This document shows, one piece after another, positions 36,391 to 45,251 of a stretch of 64,000 nt of DNA. The notes below the pieces were generated by a model. It was not told the DNA's origin, did no database searches, and saw only the letters and a list, made by a program, of their open reading frames with translations. Every line of letters begins with the position of its first letter. Position 1 is the first letter of the stretch. This DNA comes from JASHVB01 sp963780805 (GTDB lineage Bacteria; Pseudomonadota; Alphaproteobacteria; Acetobacterales; Acetobacteraceae): NCBI GenBank assembly GCA_963780805.1, contig CAWADP010000009.1, forward strand, positions 310,001 through 374,000, read 5' to 3'. Position numbers and translations under genes: made by a program.

Positions 36391-36630
36391 TCAGTGACAG
36401 GCGCAGCCCGCGGTGGGGCCGCGCTCGCCGCGCACCACGTGGTGGTCGATCCATTCGGCAACGAGGCGCCGCGCCTCATTCAGCGAGGCCTCCGGGTGAT
36501 GGATGCGATACAGCGCGGTACACGCCTGGAAGGCGGCGAGATCATCGGAGCCGACCTGGCGTAGCTCGCGGTAGGCAGTGACGACGGCCCGCTCGCAGGT
36601 GCGCGCGATGCGGCTGAACTCCTGGCCCAT
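36391..36630 (-). CDS. Small conserved-looking soluble protein
   Basis: A 79-residue protein, MGQEFSRIARTCERAVVTAYR at the start, mostly helical, ending in GCACH. It lies just upstream of the UDG gene on the same strand, with about 30 bases between the stop and the chosen UDG start. A 15-bp duplication (36373-36402) covers its 3' end. Function not recognised. Confidence 0.55.
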   Translation of the reverse strand: MGQEFSRIARTCERAVVTAYRELRQVGSDDLAAFQACTALYRIHHPEASLNEARRLVAEWIDHHVVRGERGPTAGCACH

Positions 36631-36791
36631 CTTCGGGGACGCTCCTCAGTTGCGAATGACTCGCAGAATCACACGCAGCTTAACCGCGACGCGGCGGCGC
36701 GGCAATACGCAGATGCGCATACGTGGAAACGTGTAGCCCCATATGTGCGAGGCGCTTGACCGCGGCAACGCATCCTTCCGATCATTCGGCC

Positions 36792-37733
36792 ATGCCCGCA
36801 TCTGCTCTTCCCGCGCCCGCATCTGCTCTTCCTGGTGCCCGTCTCTCGGTTGCCGTTGTCGGCCTGGGCGGCATTGGCGGCCCGCTCGCGATGGCGTTGC
36901 GCGCGGCGGACCGGCACGACGTGCTGGCCTGCGCGCGCCGGCCGGTCGAACGCCTGGTGCTGGAGCAGGACGACGGCGATGTGGACTTGCCGCTGCGCAT
37001 CGTCGCCGATCCGGCCGCGGCGGTGCCGGCCGATTGGGTGATGCTGTGCACCAAGGCACACCAGACAGCATCGGCCGCACCGTGGCTGGCGCGGCTGTGC
37101 GGGCCGGACACCCGCGTGGCCGTGTTGCAGAACGGCATCGATCACGCCGCGCGGACCTCGCCGTACGCGAACAGCGCCCGGGTGGTACCTGTCATCGTCT
37201 ACTACAACGGGGAACGGACCGGTCCCGACCGGGTGCGGTTGCGCCAGGTGGCCGGCCATGACCTCGTGGTGGCGGACGGCGCGGACGGGCAAGCTTTCGC
37301 CCGGGTGCTCGACGGCTCCCGCCTGCGCGTCTTGCTCAGCGGCGACTTCAAGACGCGCGCGTGGCGGAAGCTGCTGCTGAACGTGGTGGTCAACCCGGTC
37401 ACGGCGCTGACCCTGCAGCGGCAGTCGGTGGTGCGGCGTGTGGACGTGCACGCGCTGTGCCTGGACATCCTGGCCGAGGCCGTCGCCGTGGCAAAGGCCG
37501 ACGGCGCCCACCTGGCCGACGACGAAGCGGCGCGCACCATGGCCGCATTGCTCGCGGCACCGGCGGGGCTGGGCACGTCCATGTATTTCGACCGGCTGGC
37601 GGGGCGTGTGTTGGAGATCGAGGCACTGACCGGCGCCCTGGTCGCCGTCGCCGACCGCTTCGGGCTGCCCGTGCCAATCAACCGTGCGCTGCTCGTGCTT
37701 TGCCGCGCGGTCAGCGAGAACGCCAGCGGCTGA
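36792..37733 (+). CDS. 2-dehydropantoate 2-reductase-like (ApbA/PanE family) oxidoreductase
   Basis: A 313-residue NADP-dependent reductase of the ketopantoate reductase family. The nucleotide-binding loop is VAVVGLGGIGGPLAM, then VMLCTKAHQT, VAVLQNGIDH and the C-terminal helical domain with WRKLLLNVVVNPVTAL. ATG 36792 is followed by a direct repeat encoding PASALPA/PASALPG (36795-36832), so the true start could be slightly later. Whether it makes pantoate or acts on another 2-oxo acid cannot be told. Confidence 0.8.
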   Translation: MPASALPAPASALPGARLSVAVVGLGGIGGPLAMALRAADRHDVLACARRPVERLVLEQDDGDVDLPLRIVADPAAAVPADWVMLCTKAHQTASAAPWLARLCGPDTRVAVLQNGIDHAARTSPYANSARVVPVIVYYNGERTGPDRVRLRQVAGHDLVVADGADGQAFARVLDGSRLRVLLSGDFKTRAWRKLLLNVVVNPVTALTLQRQSVVRRVDVHALCLDILAEAVAVAKADGAHLADDEAARTMAALLAAPAGLGTSMYFDRLAGRVLEIEALTGALVAVADRFGLPVPINRALLVLCRAVSENASG

Positions 37734-37856
37734 GCAGAGTCGAGCGGGGCGATTCATTTATCGGGCGATTTATTTATATTTATCAGGCGGCGCGATTGAC
37801 TCACCAGCGTGCGCACTCGCACGCTGCCCTTCATATGCATCAGGGGAGCGCAGGGC

Positions 37857-39165
37857 ATGGACGCGATGGTGGCCTCGGCGGGCGCGGAGTTCTGGACCCG
37901 CGCCAACCGGCACATGCTGAACTTCGGCGGCCATTTCGTGCCGTTCGTGCCGGTGCGCGCGGAAGGCTCGTTCGTCTATGACGGCGACGGGCGGCGCGTG
38001 CTGGATTTCACCTCCGGCCAGATGAGCGCCATCCTTGGCCACTGCCATCCCGAGATCGTCGCCACGGTCCGCGACGCCGCCGGCCGGTTGGACCACCTGT
38101 TCTCCTCCATGCTGTCCGATCCGGTGGTGGATCTCGCCGAGGCTTTGGCCTCGCTGGTGCCCGCCCTGCCTCGCGTCATGCTGCTGTCCACCGGTGGCGA
38201 GGCGAACGAGGCCGCGATCAAGATCGCCAAACTGGTGACCGGCGGCTGGGAGGTGGTGGGCTTCGCCCAGTCCTGGCACGGCATGACCGGCGGGGCGGCG
38301 TCGGCCACCTACAAGGCGGGGCGGCGCGGCTATGGGCCGGCGGCGGTGGGGTCCTTCGCCATCCCGGCACCGAACGCAGTTCCGCCCGCGGTTCCCCGGC
38401 GTATCGTGGCAGGACGAACTGGACGACGCGTTCGCCCTGGTGGACCGGCAGAGCACCGGGAACCTCGCGGCGTTTATCGCCGAGCCGGTGCTGTCGAGCG
38501 GCGGCATCATCGAACTTCCGCTCGGCTACCTCGCGGCGCTGAAGCGCAAATGCGAAGAGCGCGGCATGCTGCTGATCCTGGACGAGGCGCAGACCGGGCT
38601 CGGCCGCACCGGCACCATGTTCGCCTTCGAGCGCGATGGCGTGGTGCCGGACATCCTGGTGTTGTCGAAGACGCTGGGCGCGGGGCTGCCTCTGTCGGCG
38701 GTCATGGTCGGCGAGGCGATCAGCGCGGCCTGCGATGCCCGCGGGTTCCTGTTCTACACGACGCACGTGAACGACCCGCTGCCGGCGGCGGTGGGGCGGA
38801 AGGTGCTGGAGATTGTGCTGCGCGACGGCCTGGCGGCGCGGGCCGCGGCGTTGGGCGCGCGGCTGAAGGAGGAGCTGCGCGGGTTGCAGGCGCGCTTCCC
38901 CTGGATCGGCGACGTGCGCGGCCGGGGACTGCTGCTCGGGCTGGAGTTCGTGGATGAGGCGGGTGGCCGGGGACGCTCGGCGGCGGAGCTGTCGGACGCG
39001 GTGACGGACCGCGCGCTGGAGCTGGGGCTGAGCGCGAATATCGTGCGGGCGGGGGCTTCGGGCGGTGTGATGCGGATCGCGCCACCGCTGACGGTGCGGG
39101 AGGAGGAGATCGCGCTGGGGGTGGAGTTGCTGGGGGAGGCGATGCGGGGGGTGGCGGCTGGCTGA
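37857..39165 (+). CDS. dgdA: 2,2-dialkylglycine decarboxylase (class III aminotransferase fold), one +1 frameshift
   Basis: A PLP enzyme that decarboxylates 2,2-dialkylglycines such as 2-aminoisobutyrate and transaminates pyruvate. The sequence follows the Burkholderia enzyme closely: VLDFTSGQMSAILGHCHPEI, GFAQSWHGMTGGAASATY, VGSFAIPAP, RPRFPGVSW, IAEPVLSSGGIIELP, LILDEAQTGLGRTGTM, and the PLP Lys in LSKTLGAGLP. The frame changes between SFAIPAPNA and RPRFPG at about 38383-38390. One base too many explains it. After correction it is about 435 residues, normal for the family. Confidence 0.85.
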
Positions 39166-39223
39166 GGCGACGGCAGGCTCTGATTGAGAAACCTGACGTG
39201 AACAGCAGCTAATCAGGCACGCA

Positions 39224-39346
39224 ATGGGAACCTCCCTGAATCGCCGCGCCAACGACATCTTCCTGAGCCATTCAAGCCGAGACAAACTCGACTTTGTCGA
39301 TGGCCTGTATCAGTGGCTCACCAAGAAGGCCGGGCTTAGAGTCTGA
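39224..39346 (+). pseudogene. N-terminal TIR-domain fragment ending at an in-frame TGA
   Basis: ATG 39224 gives MGTSLNRRANDIFLSHSSRD then WLTKKAGLRV and TGA, followed by YDPGL. TIR domains read DIFLSHSS.D...V..L...L...G..VWYD..., so the TGA stands where the conserved Trp (TGG) belongs. Weak TIR-like sequence (LPPKIDFALNSCIEAGVASH) continues beyond the stop for about 40 codons. TIR proteins often act in phage defence. This one appears dead. Confidence 0.5.
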
Positions 39347-39560
39347 TATGACCCCGGTTTATGCATCATAGACATCACTAATCTGACCTATCCGGATCTA
39401 CCGCCCAAAATTGATTTCGCCCTCAATTCCTGCATTGAGGCCGGGGTTGCAAGCCACGCGATGTTAGCTGCGGACACCCACCCCGCATCGCCGCCACGCA
39501 TCAATGGGCTTCGCCAGGGAGGCTCCAGCGAGGCCCTCGTACCGACTCACCCGCAGCCGA

Positions 39561-40856
39561 CTATTCGGCAGCCGCCGTCAGCGGCGGCGCCTCGATATAC
39601 CCCTGGGCCAATCGCCGTGCGGTCTGCCGCAGCAGTTTCTTGTCTTCCTCCGGCGTCCTGGCCGGAGGCACCTGCACGACCGTGTCGTTGCAATAAGTCG
39701 GGATGACGCCGCTGTCGCGGAACAGCCCCACCGGGTCATTACCGCCTTTCACCGCGCGGATACCGCGGCGGATCTGGTTGCGGAACAGCGTGATCCCGCG
39801 GTCCGTCGTGCCGAGATGTTCCAGCCCATGCACGGCGATCGGTCGCTGCGACACCTGGGCTTCGAAATCGGCCGGCCGGCGCTGGCTTTCTTCATAGGTA
39901 TCCGCCGCGAGCTGGCCGGGCAGCATGACACTGCGATCGGCCCACCAGGCCGGCGTGACGACGCCTTCGGTCTCGCTGACATGGCGCAGTTCGATCAGCA
40001 TCGTGTTGGTATCGTCCACCGGCACGATCCAGCGGCTCATCATTGGGCCGCTGAACGGGTGCGGCTGCTGGCCGGTTTCCCAGATCGGCGCGACCTGCTG
40101 CAGATTGGGCAGCACGTTCTCGACCATGCGCGCCCAGATATTGTCGCCGACCCGCCGCGTGGCGATATAGATGATGCCGACTGGCGTCTCGGCAAACTCC
40201 AGTTCCGGCAGCACGCCGAATTCGTCGGTGAAGACCGCGCCACTGACGATGGTGTGGAGGAACGCGGTGTGCACCGCGTCCATCGTGTTTTCAAGGATTT
40301 GCAGCCAGTTGCACGGATAGAAGTATTTCTGGCCTGGCATCATCCGATACCCTGGCCGATCGAAGCTGTCATAGACCGGGAACGCCGGCATTTGCTCGGG
40401 CGGCCCCATATAGGTGAAGATGAGGCCATATGCCTCATGCACCGGATAGGCGCCGTGACACAGCCGGTCCTTCAGCGTGCTGGAAGCTGGCTCGCCCGGC
40501 GTCTCGAGGATCGTGCCGTCCACATCGAACAGCCAGCCGTGGTAGCAGCAGCGGATTCCGTTCGCGCCCACCAGGCCGAATTCGAGGGAAGTCCCGCGGT
40601 GTGGGCAGTGGCGTTCCAGCACGCCGATGGCGCCGCTGCCGTCGCGGAACACCACCAGCTCCTCGCCAAGAACCTTGATGGCCAGCGGCAGATCCTTGAG
40701 GTCGTCCGAATAGCAGACCGGCTGCCAGAAGCGGCGCATGTACTCGCCGCCGGGCGTGTCCGGGCCGACACGGGTCAGCTCGCTGTCTTCCTGCGGGACG
40801 TGCCGATGATGGTAGCCGCTGTAGCGCGTCTTTAAGAACGGAGCCCTGGTCGCCAT
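39561..40856 (-). CDS. Rieske [2Fe-2S] aromatic ring-hydroxylating oxygenase, large subunit
   Basis: A 431-residue oxygenase of the phthalate/vanillate type. The Rieske cluster ligands are CPHRG and CCYHGW. The mononuclear iron site reads ENTMDAVHTAFLH. It would add oxygen to an aromatic ring or cleave an O-methyl ether, taking electrons from a reductase that is not adjacent. The gene follows the RutA/ABC operon on the same strand after a 300-base gap containing an inverted repeat. Confidence 0.88.
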   Translation of the reverse strand: MATRAPFLKTRYSGYHHRHVPQEDSELTRVGPDTPGGEYMRRFWQPVCYSDDLKDLPLAIKVLGEELVVFRDGSGAIGVLERHCPHRGTSLEFGLVGANGIRCCYHGWLFDVDGTILETPGEPASSTLKDRLCHGAYPVHEAYGLIFTYMGPPEQMPAFPVYDSFDRPGYRMMPGQKYFYPCNWLQILENTMDAVHTAFLHTIVSGAVFTDEFGVLPELEFAETPVGIIYIATRRVGDNIWARMVENVLPNLQQVAPIWETGQQPHPFSGPMMSRWIVPVDDTNTMLIELRHVSETEGVVTPAWWADRSVMLPGQLAADTYEESQRRPADFEAQVSQRPIAVHGLEHLGTTDRGITLFRNQIRRGIRAVKGGNDPVGLFRDSGVIPTYCNDTVVQVPPARTPEEDKKLLRQTARRLAQGYIEAPPLTAAAE

Positions 40857-41022
40857 GGCAAGCCTCCCTGTCCCCGGATTTGACGTCGCACTGCCGTAGC
40901 ATTGCTCGCGTCAGTTTTGCCGGATCATGAACACAGACGGGGGACGGCCGCAAGATTTTCGGGCGGGGCCGGAAATCGCATTGGCGTCAGGATGGGGCGG
41001 GCATGCAAAAGGGAAACACACG

Positions 41023-41106
41023 CTCCCGTTGTGGGAGGGGGTGGGGGGACGGATCAGAACGCAGAAATCATGCTCTTTCGACCCCTCCGCCCTCCCACAA
41101 GGGGAG
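41023..41106. repeat. Inverted repeat of the CTCCCCTTGTGGGAGGG type
   Basis: CTCCCGTTGTGGGAGGG (41023-41039) and CCCTCCCACAAGGGGAG (41090-41106) are inverted copies with one mismatch. The same words occur near 31864-31945 and 5869-5887. It fills the gap between the ABC ATPase and the Rieske gene. No gene is seen in that gap. Confidence 0.6.
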
Positions 41107-41158
41107 GGGAGCCTCTCTTTCTTCCTGCGCCGCGCATAGTTCTTTGCGCCGGGTCGTA

Positions 41159-42145
41159 TCAACCCTCGCTCAAACGGTGCGTGTCCTGCTGCGACCACAC
41201 CAGTGTCGCCGCATCGCCCGGCTGCACCGGTTGCGCATAGAACACCGAATCCGGCAGCAGCGCGGCGACCTCGTCGCCACCCTCCGTCGCCAGCGCAACC
41301 CGCACCAACGGACCCTGATACTCCACCGCCGCGACCCTTCCGGAGACATGCGGTTGGCCGGCCGCGGCGCCGAGCCGGCAGCGGTCCGCACGGATCGCGA
41401 TCGGGCCGCCCGGCGTGGCCAGCACGTTATGCCCGCCGATGAAGCGCGCGATGAACGCGCTGGACGGGGAATCGAACACCTCGCGCGGCGTGCCGGACTG
41501 GCAAATACGGCCTTCGTTCATCACCACCATCATGTCGGCCAGCCCCATCGCCTCTTCCTGGCTGTGCGTGACATGGATGAACACGATCCCCAACTCGCGC
41601 TGCAGCCGCTTCAGTTCGTCGCGCATCTTGACGCGCAGGAACGGGTCGAGCGCCGACAACGGCTCATCCAGCAACAGCACCTCGGGCCGGGTGATCAGCG
41701 CGCGCGCTAATGCCACGCGTTGCTGTTGTCCACCCGAGAGCTGCGCCGGCATCCGTTCGGCATAGCCATCCATGTGCGTCAGTGCGAGGAACTGCCGCGC
41801 CGTGGCGAGCCGTTCCGCCTTCGCCACCTTCCGCATCTTCAAACTGAACGCAACATTCTCCAAACTGCTCAAATGCGGAAACAGCGCATAACTTTGAAAC
41901 ATCATCGCGGTGCTGCGGCGGGCGGGCGGCAGGTCGGTCACGTTCTTGCCGCCGATCAGGATGTCGCCGTCGGACACGTCTTCATGCCCGGCGATCATAC
42001 GCAGCGTGCTGGTCTTGCCGCAACCGCTGGGGCCAAGCAGGCAGCAATAGCTGGCAGGCGGAATGCGGAGGGAAATGCCGTCCACCGCTACGGTGGCGCC
42101 ATAGCGCTTGGTCACCGCCACCAGCTCGACTTCATGCCGCATCAT
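41159..42145 (-). CDS. ABC transporter ATP-binding protein (PotA-like)
   Basis: A 328-residue ATPase of the spermidine/putrescine (POTRA) importer type. Walker A is GPSGCGKTST, the signature is LSGGQQQRVALAR, and Walker B is LLLDEPLSALD. A C-terminal TOBE domain follows. ATG 42145 overlaps the permease stop by four bases, so it is the last gene of the import operon. The substrate is inferred only from its neighbour RutA and is not certain. Confidence 0.9.
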   Translation of the reverse strand: MMRHEVELVAVTKRYGATVAVDGISLRIPPASYCCLLGPSGCGKTSTLRMIAGHEDVSDGDILIGGKNVTDLPPARRSTAMMFQSYALFPHLSSLENVAFSLKMRKVAKAERLATARQFLALTHMDGYAERMPAQLSGGQQQRVALARALITRPEVLLLDEPLSALDPFLRVKMRDELKRLQRELGIVFIHVTHSQEEAMGLADMMVVMNEGRICQSGTPREVFDSPSSAFIARFIGGHNVLATPGGPIAIRADRCRLGAAAGQPHVSGRVAAVEYQGPLVRVALATEGGDEVAALLPDSVFYAQPVQPGDAATLVWSQQDTHRLSEG

Positions 42146-42993
42146 GCTGGGCGGGAGACCGCGCGGCGGCGCTGCATGCGGAAGATGAACCAAAGCGTGC
42201 CCCCGATGACAGTGAAGGAAACGACGGTGGTGAGCGTGCCGATGGCGAACAACACCGGCGATGTGGCGCTGGAGATCAGTGCGAAGATTTCCAGCGGCAG
42301 CGTGTTCTGCGTGCCGGAGGTCATCGTGGTGCGCGCATATTCGTCATAGGACAGCGTGAACGCGCCCATCGCCACGCCGATGATGCCGGGCAGCAGGATT
42401 GGCAGCGTGACGTGGCGCAGGCGTTGCCAGCCCGAGGCGCCAAGATCGCTGGCGGCCTCGTCGTAGCTGCGGTCGAAACGGTTGACGATGGCGAACATCG
42501 CGAGCATCGCGAAGGGCAGCGTCCAGGTAAGCTGCGCGCCCAGGGCGGACGTGAACAACCCAGTTTGCCAGCCGAGAAAGCGGAATTCCAGCCCGATGCC
42601 GGAGCCGATCAGCAGACTCGGCATCACCAGGCTTGCGACCGCGAGATAGAACACCGCGGCCGAGCCGGGAAACCGGCGGCGGAAGGCAAAGCCGGCGGCG
42701 ACCGACATCGCGGTGGTCAGGGCGGACACCAGCAGCGCCAGCGCGACCGAGCGTTCGAAGGTCGCCGGGATGGACCCCATTTGCCCGACCTGGAAGATGT
42801 TGCGGAACCAGACCAGCGACACCCCGTTCATCGGGAAAGTGACACCGCCGTTTGGTCCCTGGAATGACAGGATGTAGATGACGATCATCGGGCCGTAGAG
42901 AAACAACAGGTACAGGCAGAACAATCCGCCCAGCACGTAAAACGTCCAGGGGCGGCGGCCCGGCGTGCTGACGCTCGCGCCCGCAGCGATCAT
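42142..42993 (-). CDS. ABC transporter permease (PotC-like)
   Basis: A 283-residue inner-membrane permease with six hydrophobic segments (LGGLFCLYLLFLYGPMIVIY at the start) and the EAA loop in YDEAASDLGASGWQRLRHVTLP. ATG 42993 is preferred: the longer frame to 43095 is made of a 21-bp tandem repeat that encodes WQVDETR-type heptads and crosses into the upstream gene's tail. Confidence 0.9.
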   Translation of the reverse strand: MIAAGASVSTPGRRPWTFYVLGGLFCLYLLFLYGPMIVIYILSFQGPNGGVTFPMNGVSLVWFRNIFQVGQMGSIPATFERSVALALLVSALTTAMSVAAGFAFRRRFPGSAAVFYLAVASLVMPSLLIGSGIGLEFRFLGWQTGLFTSALGAQLTWTLPFAMLAMFAIVNRFDRSYDEAASDLGASGWQRLRHVTLPILLPGIIGVAMGAFTLSYDEYARTTMTSGTQNTLPLEIFALISSATSPVLFAIGTLTTVVSFTVIGGTLWFIFRMQRRRAVSRPA

Positions 42994-42999
42994 GCCGGC

Positions 43000-43057
43000 C
43001 TCGTCAACTTGCCAGCGGGTCTCGTCAACTTGCCAGCGGGCCCCGTCAACTTGCCAG
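43000..43057. repeat. 21-bp tandem repeat at the permease-permease junction
   Basis: CTCGTCAACTTGCCAGCGGG occurs at 43000 and 43021, with a shortened third copy at 43042. It separates the two permease genes and includes the last few codons of the upstream one (stop 43046). Confidence 0.85.
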
Positions 43058-43987
43058 TTCCTTGCGCACGTCCACCACGCGCATCGCGCCGGCAACGAAG
43101 ACGGCGACCACCGCCACCAGCAGCATGGCGGACGCGGCGGCAGGCGGGTATTGCATGGCCTGGATCTCGGTGGAAAGTTCCGACACCACGGAGCCGCTCT
43201 GGCCGCCGCTCATCTGCTGGATGATGAAGAAGTCGCCCATCACCTGGGTGAATACCAGCACCAGGCCGAGCACGATGCCGGTCTTCGACAACGGCAGGAT
43301 CACCTCCCACATCAGCGCCCAACGGCTGGCGCCGGCATCGATCGCCGCCTCCAACAGCGCGCGGTCGATCTTGCCCATGGAGTTGGCGACCGGTCCGATC
43401 ATCAGCAGCGTCAACTGGTGCACATAGGCGAGGATGACCGCGAAGTTGGAGAATAACAGGAAGCCGAGAGGATGGTCGGTGATGCGCATCGCCATCAGCA
43501 TCTGGTTGAAGGCGCCTTCCCGTCCCAGCAGCGGAATCCAGGCGATCGCGCGGATGATGCCCGATGTCCAGAAGGGCACGGCGCAGAGCAGGAAGAGGAC
43601 GGTGCGCGTCATCGCGCTGCGGATATGGAAGATGAGGAATTGCGCGATAGCGATGCCCAGTACCAAAGTGATTCCACAGGTGATCGCGGCGAAGCGCAGC
43701 GAGTCCAGATAGATTTCGTAAGTGGCGGGATTGGTGAAGACGTCGTGGTAGCTGTCGAAGAGGAATGCCGGGTAAATTCCCACCCGGTCGTAGTCGAAGA
43801 AGCTGACGGCCAGGAACAGTACCATTGGGATCGCGAAAAGTACCAGCAGGACGATGGCCAGGGGGCCGGCCTGCAGCCAGGACATGACCCAGCCGGGCAT
43901 CCGCCGCGCCGCATGGTCCGGGGCGCGCCGGGCCCGCTGCCCCGTGCCGGCGAGCGCCTGGATCCAGGTCAGGCGTACCCCGCTCAT
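43046..43987 (-). CDS. ABC transporter permease (PotB-like)
   Basis: A 313-residue permease with a first membrane segment GPLAIVLLVLFAIPMVLFLAV and the EAA loop LLEAAIDAGASRWALMWEVILP. ATG 43987 overlaps the rutA stop by four bases (ATGA), so RutA and the importer are co-translated. Its last codons lie in the 21-bp repeat. Confidence 0.9.
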   Translation of the reverse strand: MSGVRLTWIQALAGTGQRARRAPDHAARRMPGWVMSWLQAGPLAIVLLVLFAIPMVLFLAVSFFDYDRVGIYPAFLFDSYHDVFTNPATYEIYLDSLRFAAITCGITLVLGIAIAQFLIFHIRSAMTRTVLFLLCAVPFWTSGIIRAIAWIPLLGREGAFNQMLMAMRITDHPLGFLLFSNFAVILAYVHQLTLLMIGPVANSMGKIDRALLEAAIDAGASRWALMWEVILPLSKTGIVLGLVLVFTQVMGDFFIIQQMSGGQSGSVVSELSTEIQAMQYPPAAASAMLLVAVVAVFVAGAMRVVDVRKELAS

Positions 43988-45066
43988 GCGGCCTGCCGGA
44001 TGCTGCTGCGGCATCGCAGCAGGGGCAGGATGCGCGTGCCGAATTGCTCCATGCCGATGACGAAGTCGTCGAAGGTCAGCATGACGCCCTGTACGCCGGG
44101 AACCTCGGCCAGTTCGTCCAACATGCGCGCGACCGAGGCATAGGATCCGACCAGTACGCCCTGGTTGGTCGGCAGCTTGTCTATCCGCAGCGTGCGGCGC
44201 TTGTGCGCCTGGGAATATGGGTCCTGATTGGGATCGTCCTCGGCCTGGGAGTCGCGCCAGGCAAGCGCTTGCAGATCCGTGCCGGCTTTGTAATGCTCCC
44301 ACTTCGCCATAGCAGCGGCGTCGGTCTCGTCGGCGATGATCATCTGCAGGACCAGCGCACCGCATTGACGGCCCGTCTCCGAGGTGGCTTGCACCAGACG
44401 GGAAACGCTGGAGGCCACCAGCGTCGGCTGATTGACGCCCCCGCTGCCGCAGAAATTATAGTCGGCGTAGCGGGCGGCGAAGCGTGTGCCGTTGTCGCTC
44501 TGCGCCGCGCAGATGATCGGCATGGCGCCGGCCGGCTGCGGCAGGCAGCGGCAGTCGTCCATCTGGAAGAAGTCGCCTTTGAAGTCGGACTGCCCGGTGC
44601 CCCACAGCTCGCGCATGATGGTGACATATTCGGCGCAGTAGTCGTAGCGGCGGCGGTAATGCTCGGCGCCCGGCCAGATGCCCATTTGCGTGTATTCGCG
44701 CCGCTGCCAGCCGGAGATGATGTTGACCCCGAACCGGCCGTGCGAGATCGAATTGATCGTCACCGCCATGCGGGCGGCGATCGGTGGCGGCAGCGTCAGC
44801 ACCGCGCAGGTGGCGAAGAGCTGGATGCGCGTGGTGACCGCGGCCAGCCCAGCCATGAGGGTGAAGGATTCAAGGTTGTAGTCCCAGAACTGCGACGGCC
44901 CGCCGAAGCCGTGCAGCTTGATCATCGACAGCGCGAAGTCGAAGCCGAAGCCTTCGGCTTTCTCGACGATCGTGCGATTCAGGTCGAAGCTCGGCTTGTA
45001 TTGCGGCGATGTGGTGGAGATCAGCCAGCCGTTGTTGCCGATCGGGATGAAGACGCCGAGTTGCAT
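43984..45066 (-). CDS. rutA: Pyrimidine monooxygenase RutA-like flavoenzyme
   Basis: A 360-residue LLM-type flavin monooxygenase very close to RutA, which opens the uracil ring at N3. Matching blocks include GVFIPIGNNGWLIST, FGFDFALSMIKL, NLESFTLMAGLAAVT, MGIWPG, WGTGQSDFKGDFF, IADETD and LVGSYASVARMLDE. ATG 45066 lies eight bases after GGAGG. The rest of the rut operon (rutBCDEFG) is absent. The gene sits instead inside a PotABCD-like operon, so it may act on an imported pyrimidine-like or amide substrate. Confidence 0.88.
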   Translation of the reverse strand: MQLGVFIPIGNNGWLISTTSPQYKPSFDLNRTIVEKAEGFGFDFALSMIKLHGFGGPSQFWDYNLESFTLMAGLAAVTTRIQLFATCAVLTLPPPIAARMAVTINSISHGRFGVNIISGWQRREYTQMGIWPGAEHYRRRYDYCAEYVTIMRELWGTGQSDFKGDFFQMDDCRCLPQPAGAMPIICAAQSDNGTRFAARYADYNFCGSGGVNQPTLVASSVSRLVQATSETGRQCGALVLQMIIADETDAAAMAKWEHYKAGTDLQALAWRDSQAEDDPNQDPYSQAHKRRTLRIDKLPTNQGVLVGSYASVARMLDELAEVPGVQGVMLTFDDFVIGMEQFGTRILPLLRCRSSIRQAA

Positions 45067-45122
45067 GGTCACTGCCTCCGGAACAGGCGGCGCGCGCGGG
45101 GCGAGCTGATCTGAGGATCAGG

Positions 45123-45204
45123 TGTCATTGCGAGCAGTGAGGCAATCTCACGCAAGTGACGTGCGAACCCTCCGGGAGATTGCTTCGCTGCGTTCGCAAT
45201 GACA
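45123..45204. repeat. Dispersed ~85-bp hairpin element, copy 2
   Basis: TGTCATTGCGA at the left and TTCGCAATGACA at the right, with GGCAATCTCACGC and GAGATTGCTTCGCTGC between. It lies in the operon between the solute-binding protein gene and rutA, and could fold in the mRNA and adjust expression. Confidence 0.85.
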
Positions 45205-45251
45205 GACGATACGGCGCGCCGACGAATGATACTTCGTAATGACATATCACC

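Noticed and set aside
36360..36479. Longer N-terminus for the uracil-DNA glycosylase
   Set aside because: The extension is repeat-derived (TDPPATDPPA) and overlaps the 79-residue gene.
39224..39460. TGA read as Trp or selenocysteine in the TIR fragment
   Set aside because: Many other genes here end at TGA normally, and no SECIS-like or recoding signal is evident.
42994..43095. N-terminal extension of the PotC-like permease with WQVDETR heptads
   Set aside because: It is produced by the 21-bp tandem repeat and overlaps the upstream gene. The ATG at 42993 gives a normal permease start.
43984..45066. Complete Rut pyrimidine pathway
   Set aside because: Only RutA is present. No rutB-G-like genes are in the window.
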